Shown one piece after another: positions 30,127-42,959 of a stretch of DNA of 64,000 bases (the stretch's first letter is position 1; each line of letters opens with the position of its first letter). This stretch comes from Dipteris shenzhenensis (taxonomy: Eukaryota > Polypodiophyta > Polypodiopsida > Gleicheniales), in the NCBI GenBank assembly GCA_047967505.1, contig CM106539.1. One strand, given 5' to 3'. Under the pieces are notes generated by a model. It did not search any database and was not told the origin of the DNA. It saw only the letters and a list, made by a program, of their open reading frames with translations. The translations under genes and the position numbers were made by a program.

Positions 30127-32130
30127 AGATTAGTTGTAGGCATGTTGTAGGCTTGCCTTAGGAGCACATGTTAGTTTTAGTTTTAGATTGAGAGAATTCC
30201 ATCCATGAGAATTTGAGATATTTCCATTCTTGTGAGAGCTAGATCAATTTCTTTGATTGTGTGTGTGAGAGAGAGAGAGACAGATTCATGTTCATGAATG
30301 CCTCTTGAGTGATTGTTCATGTTAGAGATTTGCTGAGAGATCCTTGTGTTTGAGAGAGATTTGAGAGAAAAGATTTCAAGAGGGAGAGAGAGCCTGAAGC
30401 TCTACCTACACCCATCTCCAATAATTAGCCTCTCCAAACGAGCAACCTTGGATGAGAAGCTAGAGTAGGTAAGACCTTCACGGCTCGCTCCCATAGTAGC
30501 TACCCAACTAGCTACTCCTACGACCCTCAAGGCAAGCCTACAACAACGCCAATCCCCAAACAACAACAACTCCCAACTCCCGCGACCTCCAAGCAAATGA
30601 CTCTCCAAAAAAAGAAAAAGGGTTTCCTCCTGCAGAGACGTACATCTCACTCCAATGTCAGAGCAACCGCCTATCTACTCAGCCAAGCTACTCTTTACCA
30701 GTAGCTTCTATAGATCTAATAACAACTCCAAGATGCCCACGCTCCAGGAAAAATGGCACATGCAATAGACCGCATTTGCATCAATGGGCAAATGACCTAC
30801 AGTATTGAACGGGCGATGGCAAACTAGCCCGAGCTCAAAAACACATAAGGGAGCGTTAATTACTCCTCGACGGCCTCACAGGACTACATTCCTATGATGA
30901 CCATCTAGAGCAGAGTAGTGCTTCCGGACATGAACAGCTCCCACAAGTTGCCATGGACGGGCTCCGATACCCAGCGCTCCATAGCCAGCAAAAGCACTAG
31001 CCCAACTAGCTACTCTAGCAACCGGCTTCAAAGTTCACGACAACAGCTCCAATAGTGGCTCCCTCGACTCTATGCCAGGCTTTGCCATGCATCCATTCGG
31101 CTCGATACTGCCCTCAGTGACAGATGACTTAGCGCGTACGGAACAACCAAGCTCTCCTCTCCCCGAGGCGCTCTCCGTTTCCCAAGGTCTCAGAAAAGAC
31201 ACAAGGATAGGACTTAACCTTGGTTAAGTTTATCTGACCTCGAGTGTGCAGAGGATAAGGACACGTGGCAAATAATATTTTTAACCGTGGTTAGGTTCCA
31301 CTAACCTTGATTAGCCTAGGTGTGGTTACAAGTCTGGTCAACTCAACCCACACTAAACCATGGTTAGATTTAAGTTCAGGATTGGTTAACTGCCACATAA
31401 GCATGCACATTCAGCAGTGCCATCCAAGCACAGTCCCTTTGTAAGCACAGGCTTGTATGCAACATATGAACCCCTGTGCCACATCATCAAGGGCCATGTC
31501 TTGATCACAACTTCGACAAGGCGTAACTTCCAATCCAAGAAGAGTTTGGACACTCTCCAAAAAGGAAAAGTGATCGTCTTTTTGAGCTCTATGCACCTGT
31601 CAAGTTAGAATGATTGTTTGTAATTAGACATTGCCGTCGAAGCAAAACTAAGCTCATGGTAAGACCTTTGCAACAAATGCTAAAGCAACGCATGAACACA
31701 AAAAGCATGCCAAAAGCACAAGTGCATGAGATGACCATAGCACAAATCATGGCATCCACAAATAAAGCATTAAGGCACATGGAAGAAAAAAGAATGGCAT
31801 GCATCAAGCTATATCAAGCAAAGTTATAGGACTCTCTGTTTGATGACAATTTGTAGAGTATTTTGAGCTAATTGTAAAGGTATCCAATGTATCACTCTTC
31901 TCTTTGGTGCAGAAAGGCTCGTTGAGCTTATGGCCTTGGCGAATCCCTTCCTTCTCCCTATGCTTGAGTACACCATCCCTTGGGATGTTACCATCTTCAT
32001 TCTCATCTAAAGGAGGAAATTATGGTGTGTTCTCTTGGCATAAAAGCTTATTTTTAATGTTCATTTGCCTGTGATAAAGATCTATGCCACTAAGATTGGA
32101 AGTAGTAGGAAGTGAAGAGGTGCATGAAGT
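30127..32130. other. Unassigned sequence, GC-richer in part
   Basis: The first 250 bp may continue the copia leader into which the element inserted. 30400-31200 is GC-richer, with many CTAGCTACTC and CCCA words. 31210-31380 has repeated CCTTGGTTAAG/ACCTTGATTAG/AACCATGGTTAG words. The open frames (at most about 80 codons) have no family resemblance. Confidence 0.5.
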
Positions 32131-32149
32131 TTATTACCCCCGACTTCAT

Positions 32150-32655
32150 GTCATAATACTATATAGCAGAGATAATAGAATGAGTGCTATATAGCTGATT
32201 CAGTATGCTTGGAAGAATAGACTGCTTATTCTATAGTAGAGATAATGTACATAGTACATAGTATGAGTTATATAGCTCATACAGTATGCTTGGAAGAATA
32301 GACTGATTGCTATATAGCAGGTATAATGTACATAGCACATAGCATGACCTATGGAGCTTATTCAGTAGGCTGAGAGAATAGAGTGAGTGTATCTACCAGA
32401 GATAAAGTACATAGCACACATTATGAGCTATATAGCTCATTCAGTATACTTGAAACATGAAATAAAGCAATATATCATAGAAATAATGTATAGCACATAG
32501 TATGAACTATATAATATAGCTGATTAAGAATGCTCAAAAGAATAGATTACATTCTATATATCAAAGATATTATACATAGCAAACTATATGAGATATATAG
32601 CTCATGTAGAATGCATGAGTGATTAGATTAAGTGCTATATATCACAAATAAAAAA
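32150..32655. repeat. Diverged tandem repeat of about 85-95 bp, five to six copies
   Basis: Each unit holds CTATATAGC, AGAGATAATGTACATAGCACATAG, TATGAGCTATATAGCTCAT and CAGTATGCTTGGAAGAATAGA in variant forms. The inner word GAGCTATATAGCTC is palindromic, so each unit can form a small hairpin. Divergence is high at the right end. Confidence 0.85.
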
Positions 32656-32669
32656 TAAAATAAAATCAT

Positions 32670-33560
32670 TTGGGAGACACCTTGGCATCATCAACCCTTT
32701 TCTGTAGTTCTTGTACATCATCTTTGGTATGTATCCTTTGGAACATTTGTAACAACTATTCTCGATCATCATCCTCTCTAAGACTAAATAGTTTAGCTTG
32801 GATCATGTTCATCTGTGTGCGCTTGCCTTCTACTCTATACAAGTCCCAGCTAGCGATCTCAAGAACCTGGAATTCCTCATCAAGCATCGACTTTAGACAT
32901 TCCAACCTAATCTCAGCTGCACTTATCATTCCAGCAATGCCACCTTCCTTTTTTTTTGGAATTCTGGGCTCATATAAATTAGGTTTTTCACTGATGTTGT
33001 GGAAATGATAGGTTTTACATTGGGTGAAGGGAACACACCATGTAAAGATCTCATATTCTCTTCCCACCTCTTGCAACGCTTTGCACCTAGATGCCCTTAG
33101 ACCTTAGCATGTTCCATTGCACTCTCTACAAATGGAGCCCATGCAACATTTGGTGAGAAGCTGCATGTCCTCAACTCTTTGCACGTTGACTTGCAGTTCT
33201 CCAAGGAAAAGGACTTTGCAAAAAATAGCCCAATTTTGTAATTGGGTGGACCCTCTTGATAGCCTTCATAGTGACGCCGCACAAGCTTCTCGGCAATGTA
33301 CATGATATGACTTTATTTTCTTCTTACCAGAAACTAGTTTGGGACATGCAAATATAGACTCCTAGTCTGCAAGGCTGATGTCTTTCGAACCTGTTTGTAT
33401 CTCCCTTGGACCTATTCCAACCATACTAAGCCCATACTCCTCATTAAACCCTCATGCGTACCGGCAAAATTTCTTTTGTACTGGAACCTATACTTGTGAT
33501 ATCTTCTTAGATGCCTTGCGAGCTGCAATAGCTACCATGATCTCTGCAAAGACAGAAATA
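32670..33560 (-). pseudogene. Unrecognised possible gene fragment
   Basis: Two adjoining minus-strand frames, 33303-33097 (68 codons, starting MYIAEKLVRRHYEGYQEGPP, with Cys at several sites) and 33076-32756 (106 codons, KKKEGGIAGMISAAEIRLECLK and a helical charged tail), lie in different frames with no obvious intron joining them. Composition looks coding, but I recognise no family. It could be a broken gene or a chance frame. Confidence 0.25.
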
Positions 33561-33567
33561 CTAAAAG

Positions 33568-33780
33568 TCAATATGATTCATTATGATTCACTACATGATC
33601 AATAGCCAATAATATATTTAGAATGACATCTTCTATGCTCCTTCCATATACAAAACCATATTGTCTGGCATGCACTATCCTACTCAGGATATGCTTGATT
33701 CTCTTGGTCAAATCCTTGACCATAACTTTACACAAAAATTGAGCATCTATAAACTTGGTCTCCAATGACATGGTAACCAT
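33568..33780 (-). pseudogene. LINE reverse-transcriptase fragment
   Basis: Seventy codons reading VMVKDLTKRIKHILSRIV and then QYGFVYGRSIEDVILNILLAID match the non-LTR RT block KxxSKVLANRLKPxLPxIIS..QxGFVxGRxIxDNIL. Neither the catalytic FADD box nor the endonuclease is present nearby, so it is a short 5'- and 3'-truncated relic. Confidence 0.75.
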
Positions 33781-33789
33781 CTATTTTGC

Positions 33790-35575
33790 TCCGTCATTAA
33801 TCTCAACCAAATAACATATTTGATCTCAGCAAAAGAAGGGCCTTTGCAATAGTAAAGCCTCATAAGGCATCACCACCTATCATGCAAATTGCTTGGTAAT
33901 GCATCCAACTTTACCTTGTAGTTTGTGCTTTCAACTCGCTTAGTATCCGCAATGCTAGAGATAAATGCTACATGAAAATCTTAGCTACTCCTCATACACT
34001 AGATTGCCCTCAGCATACTTTTCTCTCTAACTGCTCTAAAGAAGAATACCGACAGTGTGTCACCTTCTTGAAGCCACTTTGAACCTTAGCTGCACCCAGC
34101 CTAGCATGCTCTATAGCTCTCAAGAAAAGCTCAACTGAGGAAAGCAATGAAGGAAAAATAGGATCAAATGGATTCTAAGAAATAGTCAACAACAATAAAA
34201 AACTCATGCAAACCGTCACCTTCCCCTATCTCCTCATTGTTCTTACTCTCTCTCTCCCAAAATCTTTAGCAATCTTAGTAACCATTTCAATACAAGCACT
34301 CCATCTACTTCTGAAGTCTTGAATGGCATACTTCCTCCTCCTTCCAAGCATGATGAGGCTCTATATCAATGCTATCAATTCAAGAAAGAATCTATTAAAC
34401 TTGAATGAAATCGGGCCTTATTTAGTCTATGCTAACATCTACAAGTCAAACTTCATAAATAGTAGTAGAAAGTGATAAGAAGAAACTGTTTCCATCAAGA
34501 TATTGCCCTCTAGTTCAGGTTTGTTTGATTCATCACTGTGGAGGAACTGAAGTCATGAGCTGGACGATATAGCAATAGCGTAGACGGCGAATATGAAGCT
34601 CTTTAGCTTGCAAGAATGGTTGACAACATGACTAGAAGGGAACAAAATTTGTTGTTGGAATCTATGAACTACCCGAAACGTCTCAGCCAGTCTTTCAGTT
34701 ACTTGGTAGTGGTGCACGTAATCATGCAAAGAACTCTCTATATTTTATTGAAAAATATAACGATGACTTTTGTTTTTTCTTCATCTAAGTACTATGTATT
34801 TTGCTATATTTTCATGCTATATAGTGGAAAAAGCTAGATTTCACCCACATACACTTTGAAAAGATGCCAAACTAAAATATTAGTCAAACATTCAACTTTC
34901 CAAGACTTATGGCTCAATGGAAATGATCAAACACAATCAAAATACAGTAAACTGATCTTGAGAAATAAAAGCCACAATTGCATGCTTACTAATCAATTGT
35001 CAAAGTCCAAAGATATGAAGGAAAGTCTTACAAACACAGATTGAAATTGGAGGATGAAATTTGACCAGCAAGAGCAAGCAACTTTTAGAGGGCTTTCTAA
35101 GGGAAATGAATCATGATTTGTGGGCAAGATCCAGTAGCAAAGAAAGGCAGAATAGATGCAGAGGTCAACAGAGAGAACACCATCAAATCTAGCCAAACAT
35201 TCATCAAATGTGCCCTGAATACTAAAGCAAGAGAGCTCAAATTTCAACTAGAGGTTCCTCACATTGTTGCCCAGCCACAAATAAGAGGACTTTTGGTTTG
35301 ATGTCCTGTAGTAGTAGGATAATGAATAACAAAGAAAATTGGTGATATTTTTTTAAAATGCAACTTCTTGGAGTAAAATGTCAAGGCATGGACTAGTATA
35401 GATAGTCGTCCTGGTGTGGGGAAGATCCAGTTGCAAGGGATCAATGCATGGTGTAATTTAGCTCCCTAATTTTGCCCCCAAGGTCTAGATCAAATTGGGA
35501 AAAATGCGTGAAGGTGGAGGAGGATGAAAGTGATGAAGAAGATGAAGCTAAGGGTTAGGGTAGGCTCATGGAGGC
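33790..35575. other. No recognisable gene
   Basis: AT-rich sequence with only short frames. Some text such as CAGCTCATCATTTCC-like words recurs elsewhere, but no family could be named. Confidence 0.5.
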
Positions 35576-35577
35576 TC

Positions 35578-35980
35578 AATGGGCTCTGATTCCACATGTT
35601 GTAGAATCAATGGAAACATGGTGTGGACAAAAGATGAAGAAAAACTATGTTTATTCATATGAGAGATGGCCAATATACAAGCACACGTGACATCCATGTA
35701 TGACATCATATGTGAGATTAGTAGAGCATCTAGATCCACAGATTTCTCCCAATATCTCTCAATTACACGTACTAATTGACACATCGTCAGTCACACCTAT
35801 TTCAAGCATACCTACACACACATGTGTTCAAACACTCACTCATGTGATCACACTCATAAATCATAGACCTTGTAACCTTTGGTATGATCCCATTACATCA
35901 ATTTGTCCCAAGAAGAAATATGTATATTTTCTAGTACGCTACAATTTGACGCTTGGAAATTTGTAGTGAAATAATAGTTT
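35578..35980 (-). mobile_element. Copia LTR with primer-binding site, minus strand
   Basis: The complement of GGGCTCTGATTCCACATGTTG is CAACATGTGGAATCAGAGCC. It contains TGGAATCAGAGC, one base away from the tRNA-Met site, directly after an LTR end ...CTACAACA. The LTR would extend right from about 35594. Its outer border is not certain, and no polyprotein is left next to it. Confidence 0.55.
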
Positions 35981-38900
35981 GAAATTTAAGGAAAACACAC
36001 TTTGGAACCCCTCAGGAATTTCCCTCATAGCTTCACGGCTCTCATTGTTGCTGTATTGGTGCACATGTCTCCTCTTTCCTTGTGCTTTTACATGTGGGAC
36101 CACACTTGAGCCTTCCATACACCACACAATTATATGCCTTCTTATCAATTATCCTCAGCTTTGTGTCTCCAAGACATCCCATCCAAAGGCAAGAGATTAT
36201 ACATGATAAACATGCTTTTAGGGTTAAAATACCTAGCCTCATACCTGACACTTAAGGAGAGGAAACCAAGGCGCATATGATTGGTCAGAGTGCCCCTCCA
36301 ATGTGTAACATTGATATTGAGGCTATGGTCATAAAATTATGAACTAGAAGTCTTCAATGCTAAAGAGTGATAGACCAGCTCATCATTTCCTTCACACTTA
36401 CTGAAGGCCTTTTGAATTAGTCCTACACAAACTAGTAATGTTGCATAACAGTGTGAAGATCCTTTGTGCAGAGTACAAAAAGAGCATATCTAATGCTATT
36501 GTGCCATAGTAGAGGCACCTAAGTTTCATGAAGCACAAAGTTCAAAAGCTGAAAGGGGCACACCTTGATAACATAAAGGTCTACTGATTGATTGAGTCAT
36601 TCTTGCTTCAAGTCATAGCCAGATTTAAACATGAAATGTAATGGTATGCTCGAAAGGGTATGGCCGTATTAATTCCCTTGAAGTTCTTCATCAAATGTAG
36701 GAGGAAGTAGTGATCCAAGGTAAAATAACGATTGGCCACATTCTTTTAATGCACGCCAGTGAAGGCAAGCAAATTCATGGTTGCATTATGAACTCTAAAC
36801 TTTAGTCATATGTTATTGTGGGACTCCTTTCATAAGTATGTACGGGAACTGTAAAGTCCTAAGGTGTTTTCCCTAACATACTGAAGAAACATCTAGACCA
36901 CTTTGTCACTGTAGTTTTTTGTATTATCCTTGATTTTTGAAAATAAAATCATGATTCTCATCAACACACAATACTTTAAAATTGGAAGCATTGTTTTCAA
37001 TGACAAGATGAAGTCTCACAACATATTTTTATGTAGGATCATTAGAACATAATTTGTCTTTTGAACGTGGGAGAAATGATTGTGTGTCATACCTCTTTGC
37101 TAATATTTGTAGTCTTAGTAGGCGGCTGCCAAAATTGAGCTATCAAAATAGCAAGGAGCCATGACAATGTGCCAATTAGAGTGGGGGAGGAGTGGGGTTA
37201 GAGCACTTTGCCTACTAATTGGAAACATTGAAAGATAAGTTTTATCATGCGATCACTTCCACAAGTCAAAGTATCAAGACATTGATTTCATGTTTGAAAA
37301 GATTTTTGAAAAGATTGTGTGTTCTCATTCCTAAACGAGTGAGTTGGTGTCATATTTTTCTACTTGATTATTATGGATTCCTTTTACCCCTAGACCATAG
37401 TCACTTGTATGAAGAAATAAACATCCTAGGAATTGGGGGTAAGGGGATGTTATTAGTTCTTTCCCTAGAGACTTTATCGGTCATACTTAGAAAATGAATT
37501 GAAAGATTCAAAAGTAAAACAATGTAAGTATTTGGCAAAAGTACGTAGATGAGTTTTTCTCTTGATGTAGATTTCATATCGATTTTCAATATTGTGTGTA
37601 GAGTAGATTATGTGAAAAGGCTAGATCTTTAATGAAATCAAGTAACCACTCCAAGGAATAATTATTGTAGAGAGGATATAGTTTTGAACACTCAGAGAAG
37701 AGGTTGAATTCAGCCTTCGAGAGTGATTTCTTCGGGCAGATTGTGTGATGCATCACAATCTTTGTTCATGTACTCTTGCACTTTGTAGCTTAATTCTCTC
37801 TCAAAAGTACAAACAATTTCTTAGAAGCATGTTTGGAAAGAAAAAAATATGTTTTCCAAACACATTGTAGATGAAGATAGTCATGACCTAAGAATCAAAG
37901 ACACAATCATTAATTAAGGGATGTAGGACCTACAAACCACGAAGTGCTTGACATGTTTTCCAAGATAATTTCTTTTGATTGATTGGTTCTGTGTTTGTGT
38001 AGGCCATTGAGGAGAGACTCTTTATCAGCGTGGTGATTGGTTGGTAGCCCAAAACGAAATTATAATAGAGTGAAAACAGAATAGCTTTTCTTTCTCTCCT
38101 TAATCATTCACCTTGTGGCACATTCTTGCCCTCAACATTGCTATCGATTAGAGATTATGTTTCTTTTTTGCTTTTTTTCTTTAGTTATGTTTGACATAGT
38201 CTCATATTTCTACATAACATATCAATATCTCAACTTTTTGCTCCTTGATATTAGATGGCTATTAGACATCCACATAGTGCCGTATTTGGTCTTTCGGCAT
38301 AATATGCTGATCATTTGATTCGTCATATACTAATGAGTCATTCTTTGGACCATACATGTGTGTATGGTGCTTGTCTTTCTGCACTAGGTCGTATCACTTG
38401 GTTATAAGTGTGGTTCGATAAGTAAGTCTACATTTTGACATTTGATCATAATACTTGACTTTCAATGTCGTTATAAGAGCTCCTTCTCCTTCTTTTCAAG
38501 TTATAATGACTTTGGAAGGTGGTGAATTGCTTGGTGGTTTGTGTGTTCTTTGGGTTGCAAAATCGGCAAGAGCAGCAAGAGCTCAAGGAATGTCACAATA
38601 GTTGTTGTTAATATCTTGTCTCTATCTTGTGAAGAAATCCATAAGGCTACTCTATCTTCTCCAAAGCTCCTCCATCTTCTATAAAGATGTTCAATCTGTC
38701 CAAGGTTCTACTCATCCTCTGTAGGCTTCTTGATCCTCTACATAATCCTCTCTATTGGCTTCTCTCAGCTCTTGTTGCTGATTGCCCACAGGTTGCTCCT
38801 TTTATGGCAATTGCATTTTCGTGGAATCTCTTATTATTACTACCTTCTCTTAGAGTTGAACTCAGTTTTAGGTGTTGAGATGTCAGAGTAGCTCATTCGT

Positions 38901-39440
38901 GCTAGGCTTCAAAAGACTTTATGGTTTTCAATCTTGTAGGTGATAGCGTTTAGATGTGAGTTTGGACATGTTTCTAGATTCATCTCTTAGAAAATCAGGC
39001 ATGTACCACTCTTGAGCTTGATAGCATGCTAGAATGCAATAATTCCTAATTGATTATCTACCCTATGGAGTGGAACAAATGCAAACCAAATGAAGGACTT
39101 TGAACCAAAGGAGAGTCCTAAGTAGGTCTAACTTGTATGAACATGTCACTCACAAGAACACTTAGATCTAAGACAAAGAACTATCAATCTCATGAAATAG
39201 TACCTCACACACGTACTCATACGTGCAACAAACTTGCTACTAAAATAACTTAGTTTGAAGCTTGAAGATACCTTTCAAATCTACCTTATACCCTACTCAA
39301 CTACGTGATCTCAGTGGCATCTTTGAAAGTATAGCAATGCCCCAATGGGGTCATATTATAGGAGAGAAGCTAGTCTTTCCCCTCCCTCCAAATCTAGTCC
39401 TCGAGGCCTCATTGGCTGGTTGACCTAGTCTATTAGATAA
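35981..39440. other. No recognisable gene; decayed intergenic DNA
   Basis: Frames up to about 90 codons (for example 37219-37497 plus strand) have no recognised domain. No clear tandem repeat or RNA gene was found. Confidence 0.5.
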
Positions 39441-39559
39441 CTAGTCAGGCTTCCAAGTTGGCTTGTAGTAGGTGTTTTTGGAGTGTATGTGGTGACCTCC
39501 CCATTTGTGAGCCCTCAAAGCAAACGGGAGGTGCACTTGTGTATGTTACATGACATGTT

Positions 39560-39961
39560 AGCATTGATTTAGGATGCCACAAGGGTTGATCTGAGGTGGA
39601 ACATACGGTTGCCACATGGACAACACATTGGTTGTCATGTGGGCAGCATACAAATAAAGAAAACACATTGGTTTTCATGTGGGCAACATACAAATAAAGA
39701 AAACACAAGAAAATGGGTTGCCACATGGGCAGCATGTAGGTTGCCATGTGGGTAGACCGTAGTATAATTATAAGAATACATGGACATATTTAGAGCTCTT
39801 GGTGGAGAGATCCTATACAGAGTAGACATGGGGCAATGGTCAAAGCAGTTTGGAGGAGATGAAGATGCTTGGAGGATGCTTGGAACATGGCGATAGCATC
39901 CAAGGTGCATATGTAGGTCTGTGTGGTCATTTTGGAGCAAATACGATGAGGCATAGCAGCA

Positions 39962-40010
<49 letters not shown>
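39560..40010. repeat. Short duplications and a GA microsatellite
   Basis: CACATTGGTTKTCATGTGGGCA and CATACAAATAAAGAAAACACA occur two to three times at 39620-39755. A (GA)n run occupies 39966-40009. Confidence 0.8.
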
Positions 40011-40011
<1 letters not shown>

Positions 40012-40076
40012 CATCTTCACCATAGATGCTATAATCAAGCTTCATAATTTCTTGTGCTTCCTCAAACATACTAGGG

Positions 40077-40395
40077 ATCTTCAATCCTTGCATATAAGGC
40101 CTTCAACGTTGCATTGTTGTAATTTTCTTCTAGCCATGACATCTATGAGATATTTGAAAGCTGTCCATGTGCCCCACCCAAGGACTAGTCAAGGGAATGG
40201 TTCCTGGTCCCTATGCGATTTTGTATATTCATATATTGTATGCGATTTGCAAACTTGCACATAGTTTTACTGTGAGACAGAAGGTTATGCTAGCTCTAAA
40301 GTGCAAGCATGCTAAAGGCACAACATAAGCTAGTTAATGAAATGCTTTAACATCAATTGTTGCTAGAGTAGATAAATAGTATGCACAAGAGAGAG
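40077..40395 (+). repeat. Dispersed repeat, copy 1 (inverted relative at 54.99-55.44 kb)
   Basis: The sequence from AAGGCCTTCAACGTTGCATT through CTAGCCATGACATCTATGAG, AGGACTAGTCAAGGGAATGG and TTGTATGCGATTTGCAAACT to TAGTATGCACAAGA matches the complement of 54,990-55,440 at high identity. The other copy has about 160 bp extra after GGTCCCTATG. No coding capacity is seen; it could be a non-autonomous element. Confidence 0.82.
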
Positions 40396-41039
40396 ATGGA
40401 GACCACAAAAAAGAGCTAAAAAAGATTGCATAATTTGAAGGCCGAGGTGATGGAGGACACGAAGAGGATGCTATTAGGTGATGCCTAAACTCATGTCATG
40501 TGCTTGTCAACTTTGTGAATGGGAGTCTGATGCATTGCTTTGAGTTGAATCCCTCATTGGTAATGTCCAATCTTATGGTTTGGGCAATTGTGTGCTACAA
40601 TACCAACATTTACATACAATCTCAGTGCATCACGGATGAAACAATGGGATGCAATATGAACTTCATAGAAAAATAAAGTCCTACAATCTGACAAGAAGAA
40701 CCTAATGATTGAAGTTGCGAGAAGATGCTAGCATTAATGTTTGGAATGGCAGAGGTGCGAGCTGAGTAAGATGAGGATGGAGGCATCAGAGTCTTAAAGA
40801 GAGAGGTGCCAAGAGTCATAGGCTCGAATTCGCACATTCCCCATTGTTGCAATCGGCACCTCTTGTTCGTATATGTAGGTTTAAATAACACATATGATGT
40901 AGATATCTTATATTTTGAAAATTTAATATTGCCTCCAAGCGACTCCAAAGTAGTGATGTATCTCTCACATAAGGAGCTTTAAAATTACTTCATGGAAAAC
41001 AAAAATATTTACATTATGGGTGATATAGACATATTACAC

Positions 41040-41590
41040 TAAGTGACCCCCCTGAGCCCAGTGCTTAGCCAAGGGATTGGTTCCTGGCCCCTACGCTCAC
41101 AAGGCGATGGGACTAGATGGGACCAATCTAAGGTTAGGTTCTTGGACTCTTTCAAAGAGAGAGATAACGGCTTTTTATTTCCTACATAGGAAGCATGCCT
41201 GTTTGATTTAAAGTCCACTCTAGCATTCACATAGTTACAACACCTCTCATATGCATTACCTGAAATAAAGCTAAAAACTAAGCTCGGTTTGATTTTAAGT
41301 TCACTCTTTGCATTCACATAGTCACAACCCCTCTCTTATGCATTGCATTGAAATAAAGTGTTAGAGATAGACTTTACGATAACCATTCACATGAGGTTCA
41401 AATGTGCCACATGGTAGTAGTAAAGATAGATCTCTATCCCTTCTCTTAATCCCCATTCAGTGCTTGTTGGCCAAGGGATTGGTTCTTGGCGTGATGGGAC
41501 ACTTCTAAGGTCACGTTCGTGGACTCTTTCAAAGAGAGAGGTAGCTTGAAGAATTTTCTTTTCAATGGATTGAAGGATATTCATTATACT
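41040..41590 (+). repeat. Related repeat with internal duplications
   Basis: CCAAGGGATTGGTTCCTGGC with GATGGGACTAGATGGGACC and TTGGACTCTTTCAAAGAGAG resembles the AAGGGAATGGTTCCTGGTCC part of the 40-kb repeat. It recurs at about 41455-41545. Between them a unit of about 86 bp (GTTTGATTTAAAGTCCACTC) occurs twice at about 41202 and 41288. The block starts with AGTGACCCCCCTGA, identical to the end of the MITE at 61.6 kb. Confidence 0.65.
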
Positions 41591-41594
41591 TGAA

Positions 41595-42230
41595 TAATTT
41601 TATGCTTTGCATAATTTTATAGTATGTTAAATGTTAGCTATTTCAGATGATGATTTTGGTAAGGTTTTGGAAGAAGATGAGTTTTTGAAGGAGATGGTGC
41701 ACTGTTGTCCTGATGGCTTTGATAGTTCTATGGATCGATTTGGTGGTGGCGGAGGTTCGGTTACGTATTGCATTTCTGGTTTATTTAAGGATTGTGTTTT
41801 CCATTTCCATGCTGGATCTCCGGTTGTGAATGGTGAATGGGGGATATTTTTCTTGATTTGATGTGGTGGACGGAGTTTTAGTTAGTTGTGACCAACTAAC
41901 TAAATTCTAGTCATGGCGTGTGTGGGGACAATGGCTGGATTCTACTTATGGAGACAAGGCTCTCGGAGTGGAGACTTATTAAAGTCTGGGAGTTTAATTA
42001 AAGTTAAAAGGCTCTCGGAGTGGAGAACTATTAAAGTCTTGGAGTTTAGTTAAAGTTTTGGTCGAGGCAAGGCAAACAACTGATTGAAAACCTAACTCCG
42101 AGAATTATTAAAGTTTGGACTTCAGTTAAAGTTTAGGTCGAGGTTAGGCAAACATCCCTTAATTAAGTGGAAAATCTAAGTCGAAATAGAAGGGGTTAAT
42201 AAAGGGGGGGTCCGGCGGCGCAGAGGAGGC
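41595..42230. repeat. Short repeats around GGCTCTCGGAGTGGAG
   Basis: GGCTCTCGGAGTGGAGA, CTTATTAAAGTCTGGGAGTTT and AGTTAAAGTTTWGGTCGAGG recur two to three times between 41955 and 42150. A 76-codon frame at 41631-41861 (MLAISDDDFGKVLEEDEF) has no recognised family and may be chance. Confidence 0.6.
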
Positions 42231-42760
42231 AGTTATAAAGGGGAGGCCATGATGTATGTACTATGCATGCATGAAATGCATAATGGTGTGTGTCCACGTG
42301 GCAAGCGGGGTGTGCCACGGGGGAAGAGAAGCTTCTGGCGAGGCGCATGCTGTGCGCGATGCATGATGATGATCCTCATGCGTTGTGCGCCGTGAGCTTC
42401 ATGAATCAAGAAGAAGGGCGGGGATGGCGGGAATCCAAAGGCACTAGATAAGGCGCGTGGGACTAGTCGGCAAGGGGGCAGGCGAGAATCGTGGGACGAT
42501 GTACAGGGTTGCACGCCTGCGTGGCAAGGTACATTGTAATTTGTGAGGCGGACAAGGGATGACGTGGGATGAGGAGGATGGGGGTGGAAGGACAATTCTG
42601 ACGGGTGGGCCACGTGTGTCTGTAAAGGAGCAGGGTGGAAGGCCTGGTTGGCAGGCAAAGGGCTAAAAGCAGGGGGTAAGAGGGATGACGTGGCATGTGG
42701 ATGATGGATCTCCCTCGACCATGACTGCTGCTCACTGTCACTTGAGGCCTCCCCGATCAT
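42230..42760. promoter_or_regulatory. GC-rich island with G-box motifs
   Basis: The stretch is clearly GC-richer than its surroundings and holds CCACGTGG (about 42294-42301) and GCCACGTGT (about 42608-42616), both plant G-box cores, plus TATAAAGG at 42234-42241. It is followed by a short unassigned plus-strand frame at 42685-42951. It could be a decayed promoter of a lost or unrecognised gene. Confidence 0.35.
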
Positions 42761-42959
42761 GCTTAAGGCTGTTCTTAAAATTTCTATCTTCATGCTTTAG
42801 GTGCTCTGACACTACTAATGAGTGCGCGCTCGAGAGAAACTTACTAAAGAAATCCGTTTTTGAAGCGGCGGAGTCCTTCAATCCGAATGACAAAGAGCTG
42901 ATGGATGCCCTTCGATACTTATCTCGTGGAAAGCCTCCACTCGTAATGTAAGATCCGGA

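Noticed and set aside
35520-35570. A telomere-like word GGGTTAGGG
   Set aside because: A single short occurrence with no array.
39850-40047. Frame with a run of RERERE
   Set aside because: Translation of a GA microsatellite.
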